Source of the DNA: Irpex lacteus
Taxonomy: Eukaryota; Basidiomycota; Agaricomycetes; Polyporales; Irpicaceae
Direction of reading: 5' to 3'
Assembly (NCBI GenBank): GCA_001986395.2
Contig: MQVO02000048.1
Location: forward strand, 1 to 64,000
DNA length: 64,000 nt
Shown: positions 49,086-60,098 of the stretch, one piece after another
Numbering within the stretch: the stretch's first letter is position 1
How the letters are laid out: each line of letters opens with the position of its first letter
The notes under the pieces: model-generated
Told to the model about the DNA's origin: nothing
The model's input: the letters and a program-made list of their open reading frames with translations, nothing else
Database searches by the model: none
Translations under genes and position numbers: made by a program

Positions 49086-49685
49086 TCACCTGCTACAAGC
49101 CAATGCCAAGGTTGATGCGGGAGAGGGAGGACGGTACCAGGGCTGTACAAGCAGCACAGCCATGGGCGAGCTGTGGTCGCATGGCTCTGCCCAAACAACC
49201 ATCCCCTCAACCAAATCCTTCGTGACCAACTTCTCCTGCACACGATGAGGTTTCCCGCCAAGGTAGACCAGCTCCCCCTTCTCAACACTCAGGGCCTGGG
49301 CAGGATCGGTGTACATGATCCACTGCGTGATATGAATGACGGTGATGAGGGTGGCCGAAGTATTGGCGGAGGGGACTGGTGGCGGTGGCGGAGGGAGGGA
49401 AGGCGGGGCTGGTATAGCTGCGGAAGGCGGGGTTGGCAGTGGCGGAGCCACGAAAGATTGAGTCGAGGGTGTGCCTATGTTGGCCGCGGAGCGCGACCGC
49501 CGGATGAAGTTGAGCGGGCCTGCGCGCGACGATCCGGAAGACTCTGACTCAGAGTCAGAGGCGCCGATGGTAAAGATAGGTATGCGCTCACGAGAGGAGC
49601 TGGCGGGTGGGGCGGTAGGCGTGATGGGCGGAGACGGCTGAGATTGGTAACGACCACAACGAAGGAAAAGGCGGGAGAGAGGCAT
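49086..49685 (-). CDS. Pro/Ser-rich hypothetical protein
   Basis: A single 199-codon frame starts with ATG at 49685. The first two thirds are Pro/Ser-rich with a Pro run (PSLPPPPPPVPS). The last 70 residues are more ordered (LITVIHITQWIMYTDPAQAL, then VEKGELVYLGGKPHRVQEKL). That end could be a short beta-rich fold. I do not recognise the family. It may have further exons downstream, because a GTGAGT donor lies at about 49090 on the minus strand. Confidence 0.4.
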   Translation of the reverse strand: MPLSRLFLRCGRYQSQPSPPITPTAPPASSSRERIPIFTIGASDSESESSGSSRAGPLNFIRRSRSAANIGTPSTQSFVAPPLPTPPSAAIPAPPSLPPPPPPVPSANTSATLITVIHITQWIMYTDPAQALSVEKGELVYLGGKPHRVQEKLVTKDLVEGMVVWAEPCDHSSPMAVLLVQPWYRPPSPASTLALACSR

Positions 49686-49963
49686 CTCGGGAGCAGAGTG
49701 GGTGCGCCGTCGTAACCTCAGGAGTACTTTAACCTTATAAACATCTGAAAAGAACCATTAGCGTATTATCGCGGGACAATGTCAGTACACAAGCGAAGAT
49801 GCGCGAGAGGCGTACGAAATTTGCCGTAACTTTTTGATGAAGCGACCGGATGATGTCAAGACGACTGACGGCGGGCTGAACCATACAGGGCACAGTGAGA
49901 AACAAGATGGCCGATCATATGAAAACGGAGATCGAGAAGACATTCTAATATACATGCGATCAA

Positions 49964-52900
49964 TCAATTTGGAGCACGCGGGAGCGACTTTGCAGCAAGT
50001 TCGCGAGACGTCTCGAGCATTGGCCGAGTAAAGGCCTCGTAATGCCTGAGTACGGACTTCCAGCCCAATGCGGTCTTCGGTCCCGCCGATCCATCACGAA
50101 TCTTTGCTAAACGATCCTGGTACCAAGCTTCGAGCGATGGATTCCAGTAGCCGATGTCGAAAGACGAGCCCTCCCATTGCGAAACAGGCGGCCACCACGA
50201 CCGATACGATGGCGAATTACCATCATGTTTGGTGCCGGGCTCTGAAGATGTAGATGAGAGACAGCTACATAAAAGAGATGTTATACCACTTACCAGGCAT
50301 GAGACGATAAACCCCACAGATGACGTCGAGCTCGTGCTCATTGAGCGTGTCGTCGACAAATCCGTTGCCATTGAAACTGACATAGTCAGCGGCAGTGGGA
50401 TATTCACTCGGGCCATCGAGGACGGAGTAGTGGTCGTCCATTTCTGCCCTCGCCAGACGCCAGACTATTCCGCCACGCAAAAACGCAGCTCGCCCACGAC
50501 TGCTCGTAATGAGCTCGTTACGACGCTCGAGATATGCTTCGTAATCCTCGAGAGTGAACTCGGACTGCGTGTGTGAGCGTACACCGAGGCCCAACGGTAC
50601 TCCATGTTTAAAGAGCAGCATTGGATGGGGAGGCAGCATGAGGTACCGGGGATGTGGATACGGTCGAAGCGTTTTGAACGGAATCCCCGCGTTCACCAGC
50701 ACGTCCGCAAGTTGATACTTGGTGTGCGCGGAGCTGCCTCGTAAGATCTGGTTGACGGCCAGCGGATCCTTGATGGCAACTAAGTACCAGACATCGCGTT
50801 CAGAGCGCCGTGAGGGGTCGACGATGTACCACACTTCTCTGTTAATGCGGCCGGGAATCACGATGAAGTTGTGCGGAAGCTGGTATGGGTGCTCAGGGGG
50901 ATCCGACAATGTGTCTGTGAGCGAGGGAGGCAGCGAAACCTTCGCAGAGATGCAAGCGATGTAGACCCGCAACTCTTCAGCTTGATCGTCCGGTAGTGCC
51001 TCCATCCAGTGTCCGAGAGCAGATGCCGCTACGTGCAATTTGAGCTTTGTGTAAGCCTTCTCGAATTGCTTGGACTGAGGGAGTTGAAAGCCTGTAGGAA
51101 GGCGCTGGAAGCCGTAGCGATACCTCAATGTCTTGCGTATGTCATCAGATGGTAACACCACCCTGTCCGGTTTTTCCTTAGGAGTCACGTTGGCAGTTCC
51201 AGATGGAACTAGAGCCGATGGACCAGGGGAAGGGGGACGAACAGGAAGTTGGTGACGAGGGGGCGGGGGGATCGAATGGCGTGGCGGTGACGAGAGACGA
51301 GGAGACGGTGACGGAGGACGAGGGCGCGATGGATAACGGCGAGGAGGCGAATGACGACGAGAGGACGACGGATAGCGAGGAGGAGATGGATAACGGCGGG
51401 GAGGCGATTGATAACGGCGGGGAGGCGATTGATAACGGCGGGGAGGCGATTGATAACGGCGGGGAGGCGAGCGGCGACGAGAAGACGACGGGTGACGAGA
51501 GGGTGACGGAGAGCGACGACGAGAAGACGACGGATGACGAGAGGGTGATGGAGAGCGACGAGACGACGAATAACGCGAGGGTGACGCAGAACGACGAGAC
51601 GAGGAGTAACGCGAGGGTGATGCAGACCGACGAGAAGACGAGGGAACGCGAGGAGGTGATGGAGGACGATAAGATGTAGTTGCGATTGCCCCAGAAGGTG
51701 CGGGGGTGTCTACATCCATGGAACTGTCTTGCTGGGAAAAATACGACCATTCCATCTCCTCCATCTCCTCCTCCTCCTCCTCGGTCATCTCTGGCGCTAG
51801 GAAGGAGCAGATATCCCACTGGTCGCTCACAGGATTGTACCTGCGTTGAGCTTTTGTGGAAGCTGCGAATGCAGCTGCCCACCGCTTCCTTCCCAGTAGA
51901 GTACGATTCTCATCCACGTCCCAGTAGAATACCAGGGTATTGCATTTGCCCTCCCGAGTGGGACACTCCAAATCCGCGTGCTTCTCCTTACGACTGGTCC
52001 ACAGCTGTATCTGTTCCGGCGTCCCAGTGGCAAAAGCGTGACGCACGCGCTCGTCCATTCTCGCGAAGAACTCTTGATGCGATTCGTTCACGCGTTGACC
52101 GGTCTGCTCGTTGACCGGAATGCGAGTGACATCGTGAGGGGTAGTAACGTGTGTAGAGGGAAGATACGGCGTAGGGCGAGCATTGCTAACACTGTCAGGC
52201 CAGTCGACACTGGGGGGCACAGAGCTCGATACGTCTGCCAATGTAAGCGTCCCCTTTGACCTCGACGGTGGTCATGAGACGGCGGACATCGTCATCGGAG
52301 GGGAAGTATTTCACGCCCAGAACGTCGTATGAGGAGGTGTTGACGTGGGGGTTCCACGTAGGACCGTAATAGATCCAATACGGTAGGCTGAAGGGCGTGA
52401 TGAGTTTATCAATATCCTCTCTAATGACACCCTTGAGCGGCACTCTGCCATCGTAGATTAACCCAATCCGCTCCATGGGTTGCCCGTCGACAGATCCGGT
52501 GCAGACCATGGACAGGCGTAGATTGTCGACTTCAGAAAGCGAGAGGTGCTTGTGCTCGTATCCCCAGTCAACCCAGGAATTCCAATCACTCCGCTCGGCC
52601 TTCCTCTTAGCGGAGACGAAACCCAGAAACTGAAGCTGGACAATCCACGCCATGAACACTGCTCGTATTTTGCGAACATGGCTTGTAGCCCATTTCTTCT
52701 GCTCAAAACACCTCCCTATTACGTACTCCGAGGGGCGCGGGCAATGGCTCCTACCCACTTTGGTGTCTAACCCTATGAGAGCTTTGCTGGCCACGATTTT
52801 GAAGCACCGAAAGATGAAATCGTCGAGGGCCTCCCACTCCTTTACGGTCTCGGGAGGGATACACCACTGTCCTCGCGTGTTCGTCTCTACAGTTGTCGAG

Positions 52901-53202
52901 TTCAACGACTTGAGAAAACCGTCGAACCGTTGCTGCCGGGGAAGCAAACAAGTCCAATATCGATCCAACTGTTCGCCGCTCATTGTCGGGGCATAGAACC
53001 AAGTCCACGGGTCTGGGAATCTGTAACTGTCACTGCCGTCCTTCTTTCTACCTTCCTGGAAGAAAACAGAAGTGGGCGAGACATAGAGACCCCCGGAGAA
53101 GCTTGAGTCTGCCGACACCCAGAACAGAGTGGCGCGCGGGAGTTTGGGGACCTCAGTGGCGGGAACCTCAGTGGCGGGAACCTCAGTGGTGGACGAAGAC
53201 AT
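49964..53202 (-). CDS. Large SR-rich orphan protein, one apparent frameshift
   Basis: Two overlapping frames are best read as one gene of about 1,040-1,070 residues. The part from 53202 begins MSSSTTEVPATEVP (three near-identical 15-bp repeats). It continues through RYWTCLLPRQQRFDGFLKSL and IYDGRVPLKGVIREDIDKLI to VEVKGDAYIG. The frame from 52241 continues with SVDWPDSVSN and RMDERVRHAFATGTPEQIQLW, then an Arg/Ser-rich block with SPPRRYQ-type heptads (51180-51660). It then runs to RREVWYIV-type and QSEFTLEDYEAYLERRNELI segments and, after a 52-nt intron (50293-50242), SWWPPVSQWEGSSFDIGYW. A run of six G at 52212-52217 marks the shift; one extra base restores the frame. The WWP...GYW end is typical of a lineage-expanded Agaricomycete family of unknown function. 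Confidence 0.7.
51389..51472 (-). repeat. Four 21-bp tandem repeats inside the SR-rich gene
   Basis: Four copies of a 21-bp unit (GATAACGGCGGGGAGGCGAT plus T) encode SPPRRYQ heptads on the minus strand. The repeat lies inside a longer Arg/Ser-rich region. Confidence 0.75.
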
Positions 53203-53287
53203 GGCTGGACAAAGGCAAGACAGCACAGATTGGTGAGATGATCTAGATGAAAGTATGGGAATTGAGGGCTTACCTGGAGAAGCGGGA

Positions 53288-53460
53288 GTACGACAGAGAT
53301 GGGAGCAGAGGATATTTAGAAGAGCGGCGGCGAGCTAGAGTAAAGCGTGTGAGCAGGCATAGGATATCGTAGCGACAGAGACTAACCGACGATGGAGTAT
53401 ATTAGAACGACAGAGATTAAAGCAGAAGATATTTAGAAGAGCGGCAGAGAGCTAGAGTTA
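53288..53460. repeat. Imperfect tandem duplication, about 115-bp period
   Basis: The segment around 53288-53340 (ACGACAGAGAT, GGATATTTAGAAGAGCGGC, GAGCTAGAGT) recurs at about 53403-53460 with few changes. Confidence 0.6.
53343..53403 (+). repeat. Direct repeat copy 1 (pair with 54652-54713)
   Basis: About 60 bases starting AGCGTGTGAGCAGGCATAGG are repeated almost exactly at 54652-54713. The copies are 1.3 kb apart and flank a segment with two tRNA-like fragments. Confidence 0.75.
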
Positions 53461-53810
53461 CGATTTCTGAGTGTAACGAAGATAATCGTCTTCAGTTCGG
53501 TCAGGATCTGCCAGGTTTTGTCAGTAACGCGACCTGCTGTCAATGCGTGGGAATGTGCCTTCTGTTACTGAGTAACAAGTTCCATTAGAAACATTTGTAG
53601 TTGGGCGCTTTTTTATGGGAATCTGTATTTGATGGATAGAGAGCCCAAAACTAAGTCATTCGATATGATTGTTGCACCAGATTATAGCTACGGAGTAGGC
53701 CTACCAGATGGTAAAACTACTATGAAGTAATCCCATCTATGAGGAGAGATATGAGCTGGATGGTATTGGATGAGGACTTGAGGTTCAAACTCAGCCAAAC
53801 TCCGAAAAAA

Positions 53811-53885
53811 GCGCCCAAGTGCGCAAGCAACTCGCACCAACTGCTTCAGAAGGTTGTGGGTTCAATTCCTCCTTGGGTCATATTT
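53811..53885 (+). repeat. tRNA-like, possibly SINE-derived fragment
   Basis: CCCAAG near 53814 can pair with CTTGGG near 53872. Between them lie a D-arm-like TGCG/CGCA pairing, an anticodon-like arm around CTTCAGAAGGTTG and a B-box-like GGTTCAATTCC. The anticodon arm does not fold cleanly, so a functional tRNA is not claimed. Confidence 0.35.
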
Positions 53886-54159
53886 TATAAGTTGCTCACT
53901 TTTGATCATGTAGTGTCCGAAAAATACTGTAAAATGGGTAAAATAATCTATTGACATGGGTGTGCGTTCAATGTAATTTATTATAATGTATATATGTTTC
54001 AATTCACGATATATGGTTAGGCATAGTAAAATAGTAACTGACCTGAGTGCCATCATATTATGTGCCATATTAAGTGATATAAAAATCGCAGATGTGGCAA
54101 TGGATTATTTTTGCATTTAATAGTATTTTACGAAGCATTATAGAATAAGAGAATGGGTG

Positions 54160-54240
54160 AAACAAAAAAGTGGCCTGTGAGGGATTGGAACTCGCAACCT
54201 TCTGAAGATGTATGTAATCATGCTTAGCCAATCTAGGCAA
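54160..54240 (-). repeat. Second tRNA-like fragment, opposite strand
   Basis: On the minus strand, an A-box-like TTGGCTAAGCATG precedes CTTCAGAAGGTTGCGAGTTC and a B-box-like element, then a run of T, as in a Pol III terminator. It shares the CTTCAGAAGGTTG core with the fragment at 53811-53885. Confidence 0.35.
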
Positions 54241-54651
54241 AGTTAGCGGAAGCAAAATATTTGAGGTAGCTAGATTGGTCAATACTGTTTAGTAAGCAAT
54301 TTGAAGCTTAATCAAGTAGACAAATCATATAAATTGTATACTTTTGTCAATAAACTGGTTCCTAAAGGATGTTATGCTCAATGATCACATGCTTTCTTTC
54401 AGATAGCTCAAGAGGACAGTGGTATAGACTCACCGCTTCTTTTGGCGCTTATTTTGCTGTTTCCAGATGTTGTCACATGACACAGTTATGTGCAAGTGTG
54501 AAAAATGAAAATATGATTTCTGGACCGGATTTTGCTCAGGATTCCGAATATGAGCTCCAAATGTCAGTAGCTGCAGTATTTCAAGAGATATTTAGCAAAA
54601 AGACACTCAGAAATCGTTATCTGCCACTTGATGGCCACACTCCCACAAGTG

Positions 54652-54713
54652 AAGCGTGTGAGCAGGCATAGGATATCGTAGCGACAGAGACTGACCGACG
54701 ATGGAGTATACTA
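54652..54713 (+). repeat. Direct repeat copy 2 (pair with 53343-53403)
   Basis: Near-identical to 53343-53403 and immediately followed by the GAC-rich block. Confidence 0.75.
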
Positions 54714-54770
54714 TGACGACGACAACGACGACGATGATGACCGGGACGACGACGGCGATTGACAACGACA

Positions 54771-54818
<48 letters not shown>

Positions 54819-55060
54819 GCAGGCTCGAGCAGCGGAAACTTCCACTGGGCACGAGAGGTGGTGGAGGACGCGCGAGCGGTGAAGTTGTGGTGGTCGGACG
54901 ACGACGACAAGGACGTTGACCGGGACGACGACGACAACGACGGTGGTGACTGGGACGACGACGACGTTGACGGTGACGATGGCGGCAGGCTCGAGCAGCG
55001 GAAACTTCCACTGGGCACGAGAGGTGGTGGAGGACGCGCGAGCGGTGAAGTTGTGGTGGT

Positions 55061-55092
<32 letters not shown>

Positions 55093-55835
55093 CGGGACGA
55101 CGACGACGGCGGTGGTGACTGGGACGGCGACGACGACGAGCTCGAGCAGCGGAAATTTCCACTGGGCACGAGAGGCGGGGGGCGGGAGGCAGAGAGCACC
55201 TTGCGCAGCGGAAACTTCCACTGGATGCAAGGGCGGGATGGTGGTGGTGGATGAACAAGAAGGGCTGGTCGCCGTCACAGTGACAGACGGTAACGCGTGG
55301 AACGGGCGCTGTAGTAGCCAGCCTCGTGGAACGGGCGCTCTGGTAACCAACCTCGTGGAACGGGCGCTTTGGGAGCCATCAAGCATCAATCCTCGGGCGA
55401 CTCTACTCTCACACTCACACCACCACCACCTCAGTGATCCCGCACGAAATTTCGGCGGCCGCTGAGGTGTCCTCGTCGTCGCCGCCTTCCTCGTCGTCGT
55501 CGCCACCATCCACCTCCACACCCCATCACAGCGATCCCGCTCGAAATTTCGGCGGTCGTTGTGTCTCTTCGCCATCCTCCACCACCTCAGTGATCCCGCT
55601 CGAAATTTCGGCGGCCGCTGTGGTGTTCCCGTCGTCGCCACCATCGTCGCCGTCGTCGTCGTCGCCACCATCGTCGCCGTCGTCGTCGTCGCCACCATCG
55701 TCGCCGTCGTCGTCGTCGCCACCATCGTCGTCGTCGTCGTCGTCGCCGCCACCACCACCACCACCGTCGTCGTCGCCGCCGCCGCCACCACCACCACCGT
55801 CGTCGTCGTCGTCGCCGCCACCACCACCACCGTCG

Positions 55836-55882
<47 letters not shown>

Positions 55883-56050
55883 GCCGCCACCAACACCATC
55901 GCCACCACTGTCGTTGTCGTCGTCGCTGCTACCACCAGCACCACCACCGTCGTCGCCACCATCCTCTTCTACACCGCCACCACAGCGTTCCTGTTCGAAA
56001 TTTCGGCAGTCGCTGTGCATCCTCGTCGTCTTCGCCATGGTCCTTTGAAT
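54714..56050. repeat. GAC/GTC trinucleotide-rich satellite-like block
   Basis: From 54714 to 55140 the plus strand is rich in GAC triplets; from 55470 to 55960 it is rich in GTC and ACC triplets, so the strand bias inverts. Embedded are higher-order units. A 108-bp unit with GGAAACTTCCACTGGGCACG recurs at 54803-54910 and 54969-55076, with partial copies at 55138 and 55205. A unit with CGAAATTTCGGCGG recurs near 55445, 55542, 55601 and 55995. Long open frames on both strands (for example 54607-55962 minus) are artefacts of the triplet repeat and are not called as genes. Confidence 0.75.
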
Positions 56051-56053
56051 TGC

Positions 56054-56259
56054 CATCGCCGCTCTTCACCACCGCTACCATTGTCGTCGACTTCATCAAT
56101 CTCGAGCCTCCTCCTCGCCTCTGTCATCACACGTACCGCATGAAATTCCGTCGGCCGCAGCCCTCTATGGCTCGCTATTACTGGTCGTGCCCACCGATCA
56201 AACTATGTGCCACATAATACATTGTTCATATACATCGTTCAATGTCCTACATGTCCAAC
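56054..56259 (+). repeat. Inverted repeat, left copy (206 bp)
   Basis: This segment is, as far as I can see, an exact reverse complement of 63795-64000. The inner edge is at ATGTCCAAC (56259), 16 bases from the stop codon of the WD40 gene. The outer part merges into the GTC-rich block. Confidence 0.9.
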
Positions 56260-56275
56260 TTTGCTCGTCGAAGAC

Positions 56276-57944
56276 TCACTCTGCTCCCCACACCGTCAGC
56301 CCTTTGGATCCAGCTTTGCCCTTCGCGGTCCTCTTTCCCTTATTGTGTCCCGCCGCAGTACCCTTTCCTCCCTTCTTTGCTTTTGCAACACGCGTCTTGC
56401 CGGGCTTCGCGTTGAACGGCTTTGGCGGAGGGATGTTGAAGTTGGTGATATGATCGTCAATGACCATCCGTGCTGCGTGGGCGTATGTGGCGATGGCTTG
56501 AGGGGGGGAAAGATAGTCCCAAGCTTGCACGTTCTCCACCACGCGATCGACTACCGTCTTCAGATAGCTCTGTTCGTCTGGTGAGTTTATTAACACATTC
56601 TCTAGTGACTTGCTTACAGGTGGAGCTGTGTTCTGCGCCAGGAAACCCAAAGCAGCCAGCACTACCAGTAGCTGTATCACCCATCTCAAGAATTTCTGGA
56701 TGGCCACTCGCCAACTCCCCCTCTTTGCTCGGTCTCCACGGCGGGTCCAAACCCATATAGTGTTGTCCGATTTCAGGGCGGTAGATGCAGCGATGATGGT
56801 GCTGTTTCCGTCGATCCAAGCAGTCTAGTATCATTATTGGTTAGTGATATGTGCATTCACGAAGTCATGTGCTTACGTGGACCGTTTGTACCAGTCCCTT
56901 CGTTAGCTTGAAGGTCTCAAGCACGCTGGCCGTCCTGCGGTCATAGATCGACACGGTACCGTTATCACTACCACCAACTACCACTCTACCACCTTCCCCG
57001 AATGTTACCTGCCTGGGTAACGTTCTTGCTCGCGCGGGAGTTGGAAAGTTGTGTATATGTGTTCCGGTATCGACTTCGTGCAACGCGAAGCCATTGGATA
57101 CACTATCAATAACCATCAGGGCGGGGCGACTGCTCACAGCCACATGGCCGCTTCCAGAAGATGTCAGGCTCGAGTATAGAGATAGCGTGATGTGAGACAT
57201 GGACGTACATGATGCCTCCGAGCTGTCTGCTAGAGGTTACAGCGCCGGTTCTCCCATTGAGTACGTGCCTTTAATCTTGTTAGACATCTCTTCTATCTAG
57301 TTCAATTCATGCTTACATTCTACCGGCTACCAGGTCAAAAAATAAAATGTCCCCACCCGGATTGGCTGCAAAGGCTAGGCCGATAGGGATTGTGTTGGTG
57401 AAGTTCAAGGAAAAGGTGTTCTCCAATCTGTTCGGGAGAGTGAACACCCACGCCTGAACTAAGCCATCCCTGGATGCGGTCGCAAGGCGCATGGCGGCCC
57501 TGTCCGAAGTACCTGTCGCGACACAGGTAATCGCTGTACCGCTGCCTAGCCGTCTGGCCAAGACTTCCTCGAAACGCCTTTGCTGTCCGGCACTCTCGCG
57601 GCAGAAGACCAACATACCAAGGCTGGTGGCGTAGCAGAAGGTCAAATAGGCATCGCTAGGAATTAACCATGACACTGCGCTGATTGCGTCGTTGTACATG
57701 CGTTGGGGTGGTGCGGAGATCTCCTTGTATGACTTCATATCCCATAGTCTGAGGCCGTCGTATCCTATTCGACGTGAGTTATTCCTCGATCTACGAGATG
57801 TGCTACGGGCTTACCACCGCTTGCGAGAACACTACCGTCCTTGGAGAGGGAGACACAGGTGATCGCATCGGTGTGTCCTGAGAGGCGGGCCACCAGCACA
57901 TAGCGTCCGGTGAGACGTTTGTGTACACTGAGGATGATTCCCAT
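56276..57944 (-). CDS. WD40-repeat protein with a transmembrane segment
   Basis: Exons 57944-57815, 57764-57317, 57268-57209, 57168-56877 and 56824-56276 join to 492 residues. WD40 blades are evident. SGHTDAITCVSLSKDGSVLA with YDGLRLWD is near the start. RLATASRDGLVQAWVF is in the middle, and RVVVGGSDNGTVSIYDRR is followed by DNTIWVWTRRGD. WD40 propellers are protein-interaction platforms. After the propeller comes one hydrophobic helix (VIQLLVVLAALGFLA), then a helical segment and a Lys/Gly-rich basic tail (AKKGGKGTAAGHNKGKR). The combination of propeller, membrane helix and basic tail is unusual. The gene runs leftward and stops 16 bases before the inverted repeat. The specific role is unknown. 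Confidence 0.82.
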
Positions 57945-58481
57945 GGCTTGTGGTGTGTGTCGTCGATTGCTGTTTGCTTGTCGTTGGGTTCAGCTTCACT
58001 GACTCTCGGCCTTTATTAAACAGTCGGCACTCCGTTTCGTCGGCTTCAACATTCTTTATTCTTCTTATTGTATTACTTGCAGAGCCTGACGCCCGTAGTT
58101 AACAGGTAACCGCTGGCGACGATATACTATCCCTCGTCGACAGATATACTATTGTTATGCGCATTGTTGTCCCTCCCGTGGTTGTTGTGGGCGAGTAACC
58201 GTCGACGACGTATCTTTGTCGTGCAATGTAAGCCATCATCGTCGCGCAGAAGCTCATATCCTTCGAATCACTGCGAGTGAGTAACTTTTGTTATTAGCAG
58301 GTCCTGCGCTTATAGAAGACTTGCTGCAGCCTGCCCTTCTTCAAGTGGCTTATTGTCAAAGTAGTTGTCATCGAAAAGGCTGCCTGCCCTTGTACGGTAC
58401 TTAAGGCGTTGAATCGTCAAGTCAGTGGTTTTATATCTACAGTCACTCACTAACCGGCCAACCATTTTCGACTACCTAATC
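57945..58481. other. Divergent promoter region
   Basis: 537 bases between the divergent WD40 gene and the next plus-strand gene. No frame is supported. An open frame extends upstream of 58482 to 58425 but has no ATG there. Confidence 0.5.
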
Positions 58482-59483
58482 ATGTCTCTGTCCAGTCATC
58501 GTGTTCCCCCCTTCTTCGAAGAGTCCAAAATTCCCGCAACTATCACCATGCTTATGGGCCACACGGAGCTGGCTCCGTCTGGACCAAACAGCCTTCTCCT
58601 CTGCAGTCAAGAGCTATCCGCCGCCCTTCCTATTTCTTTTCCTTCTGCGGACACCACCAGCATCAGAAAACGCGGGAGGTCTCTGTCTAGGGCCCCCTCT
58701 CCTGCAGGTGTGCCCGATGCGAGAACGCCCAGCCGTGGGCCCTCGCGGGCAACATCTTCCGCACCAAGCCCTCCCTCCCGTGCTGTTTCCATTGAACCAC
58801 TCAACGCACCATCATCGAGCACCCGCACAACCCGTGCACGTTCTCGCGCACGCTCTCGTGCCATATCCACAACACCTCCACCCGTGCCCAGAGGTCGATC
58901 GCGTTCAGCGTCTCAGCCACCGAAGAAGCAGCGACGAGTGCAACTCCGGTCACCGTCCCCTGTATTATCAGATCTGACCGCCACGGAGACCGCGAGCGGG
59001 TCTGATGGTATGGTAGAGTCTGATGAGACTGACGACGACGACGACACCATCGGCCTGATTCCGAAGCCTTCCGGTGAGGCTGGGCGCCCTGGTCGTGGTG
59101 GATATAACTTGAAAGATACCTTAGGATGGGCAGCAAATGATTACGAGGACTTTAAGGTGAGTTCTATCTCGATCTACAGTATGCGTGGTCTCATACATGC
59201 CACAGAAAAAGGTTGATCGTCTTATTCACAAGCATCTTGACGAGAACAAGTCGTTCGTCAAGCAGAGGCAAATAGATGTTGCGACAGTCATAGAGAAAGT
59301 GAGTTCTCCTTACCAGTGACAGTGACACGGAAACTTACCCCAATCTTGTAGGCCGTCGAGAGCACACCCATCCTCATGAAGTATGCGGACCACTGGCCGC
59401 TGACCGATCTCTTGAAGTTACGTCTTAAGTATATGTCGAGCAAGGGCAAGAAGACCAGGCGGGTGAAGAAAGAATCAAAGTAA
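58482..59483 (+). CDS. Orphan protein with Arg/Ser-rich linker and conserved C-terminus
   Basis: Exons 58482-59156, 59206-59298 and 59352-59483 give 299 residues. The middle is rich in Ser, Arg and Pro (SRGPSRATSSAPSPPSRA, RARSRARSRA) and ends in an acidic run (DETDDDDDT). The C-terminal 80 residues are more conserved in character. They read GGYNLKDTLGWAANDYEDFK, then KKVDRLIHKHLDENKSFVKQ, then ILMKYADHWPLTDLLKLRLK with a Lys-rich end. I believe this tail defines a mushroom-specific family that often occurs as many copies; no function is known. The basic, repetitive linker suggests nucleic-acid or chromatin association (inference). The ATG at 58482 is the first in frame. Confidence 0.7.
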
Positions 59484-60098
59484 TACCAAGGCGGCTCCGT
59501 ACGTAGATGCGCCTCTCGGACTATTTTTTTTCTATATGCCCTACGCTGTGAACACTGTGATTCTGTTTTGTTGACTTTACGATAGCGCATCGGACACTGT
59601 ACTGGTATCTCTATGTTGAACAATACTTCTTGTATGTGTATCTGAGCCATCAATCCATATCCTCTGCCGTTCTACGCAGCTGAAGTCATTGTTCGATCGC
59701 GATGCAACTTAGTCCTCCAAATCGCTGCATCGTAATGATAATGTAAGTATAATTGTTACCTTTGATATGTCACAACTGTCATAAGGGTCCTCCAAATCGC
59801 TGTGTCGCGATGAGTATATTGTTACTACTGATATGTCACAACTATCACAAGGGTTGTCTGTAGGGACACTTGTTTACGATGTAAATTCGAAGACTTATGC
59901 ATATGATGTTCTCAAGTCAAAATACATTTGGATTGGGTATCAACGGCGAGCACTATTACAAATGCCTTAAGTTGTAGCGACTGGGGTGAGCATAACGTGG
60001 GCTACGGTCGGACTTCATAATGTCTATGCTGGTTGGGGGAACACGTCGAGTCATCCTCCGATTACATGCTAATCTGCGAAGTACTGTTAGCCATATAG
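59484..60098. other. Intergenic, short duplicated motif
   Basis: No gene is seen. Around 59714-59850 a phrase (TCCTCCAAATCGCTG, then GATATGTCACAACT) occurs twice about 75 bases apart, a small local duplication. Confidence 0.5.

Noticed and set aside
54607..55962. A 451-codon minus-strand frame and several overlapping long frames on both strands
   Set aside because: They consist of Thr/Val/Ser/Pro/Asp runs created by the GAC/GTC/ACC triplet repeats. All frames are open at once, so length is not evidence of coding.
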